Shown here one piece after another: positions 5,360-5,647 of a stretch of 5,647 bases of DNA. The first letter of the stretch is position 1. The number at the start of each line of letters is the position of its first letter. The stretch spans positions 1 through 5,647 of the forward strand of contig JAIRLQ010000272.1 in NCBI GenBank assembly GCA_031259345.1. Direction: 5' to 3'. The position numbers were made by a program, and so were the translations under genes. Under the pieces are notes generated by a model. It made no database searches. It was not told the DNA's origin and saw only the letters and a list, made by a program, of their open reading frames with translations. The stretch is from Treponema sp. GTDB lineage: Bacteria > Spirochaetota > Spirochaetia > Treponematales > Breznakiellaceae.

Positions 5360-5647
5360 ATGACCCTATACGAGTTACGTGTGGAACACCGCGCCCAGCC
5401 GATTGGTTTTGATGAAAAAGCGCCTCGTTTTAGCTGGAAAATTACCAGCGAAAAAGAGAATGTGCTGCAAAGCGCTTACCGTATCATGGTAAGTCATAAC
5501 GGTATTGTCGATTGGGACAGCGGCGAAATCCAGGATGGACAAAGCATATTGGTGGAATACGCAGGCGCGGACTTGTTGCCCTGTACAATATACGATGCGC
5601 AAGTTGAAGTGTGGGACAATCACGGCGAATATGCACTGGAGCGTACC
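5360..5647 (+). CDS. Alpha-L-rhamnosidase (GH78-type), N-terminal domain, cut by the window edge
   Basis: The frame starts at ATG 5360, seven bases after AAGGAG (5347-5352), and stays open for 96 codons to the window end. The sequence is the characteristic N-terminal beta-sandwich domain of bacterial alpha-L-rhamnosidases: LRVEHRAQPIGFDEKAPRFSW (as the family's L-x-x-E...P-x-G...P-R-F-S-W), then QSAYRIMV, WDSGEI, the Y-A-G-A-D-L strand and YDAQVEVWDNHGE. GH78 enzymes remove terminal alpha-L-rhamnose from glycosides and from rhamnogalacturonan or rhamnolipid-type glycans by inversion; the catalytic (alpha/alpha)6 barrel would follow outside the window. No signal peptide is visible, consistent with a cytoplasmic enzyme acting on what the GPH symporter imports. 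The toxin-antitoxin pair separates it from the other plus-strand genes, which may place it under a different promoter. Confidence 0.85.
   Translation, partial: MTLYELRVEHRAQPIGFDEKAPRFSWKITSEKENVLQSAYRIMVSHNGIVDWDSGEIQDGQSILVEYAGADLLPCTIYDAQVEVWDNHGEYALERT

Overview
The window looks like part of a glycan-utilisation locus from a diderm bacterium, most likely a gut spirochaete of the Treponema type. This is inferred from moderate base composition, an outer-membrane barrel protein with an acidic Ala/Gln/Met-Pro-rich linker behind its signal peptide, and a GPH sugar symporter. No rRNA or other taxonomic marker is present, so the lineage is a judgement and not a demonstration.

Layout, left to right. 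At 1-230 (minus) is the N-terminal part of a gene cut by the window edge, tentatively an AraC-type regulator. A divergent intergenic region (231-452) carries a good promoter for that gene and, on the other side, two tandem GGACAAT...TTGCAAA repeats just upstream of a porin-like outer-membrane protein (453-2036, plus). After a 258-base gap with a terminator-like hairpin come a GPH/MelB-type sugar:cation symporter (2295-3704), a carbohydrate-esterase-like alpha/beta hydrolase (3717-4725) interrupted by a +1 frameshift, and, after an interruption, the start of a GH78-type alpha-L-rhamnosidase (5360 to the window end). These plus-strand genes form a logical set: outer-membrane entry, inner-membrane import, removal of ester groups, and rhamnoside hydrolysis. 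The regulator next door is the obvious candidate controller.

Between the esterase and the rhamnosidase, on the opposite strand, sits a compact toxin-antitoxin-like pair: a BrnT-like toxin (4982-5236) followed by a small probable ribbon-helix-helix antitoxin (4741-4971). It appears to have been inserted into the operon. A well-formed ribosome binding site plus ATG is left stranded directly behind the esterase stop (4724-4738), and the same TAAGGAGTAA string recurs in front of the rhamnosidase. The toxin promoter is placed so that its transcript should begin at the A of the ATG, making it leaderless, while the antitoxin has a strong ribosome binding site.

The points most worth a second look are the frameshift that separates the esterase's catalytic His from its Ser and Asp, the antisense toxin-antitoxin insertion with its predicted leaderless toxin, and the tandem operator-like repeats in front of the porin. 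I saw no CRISPR array, tRNA, rRNA or insertion sequence.
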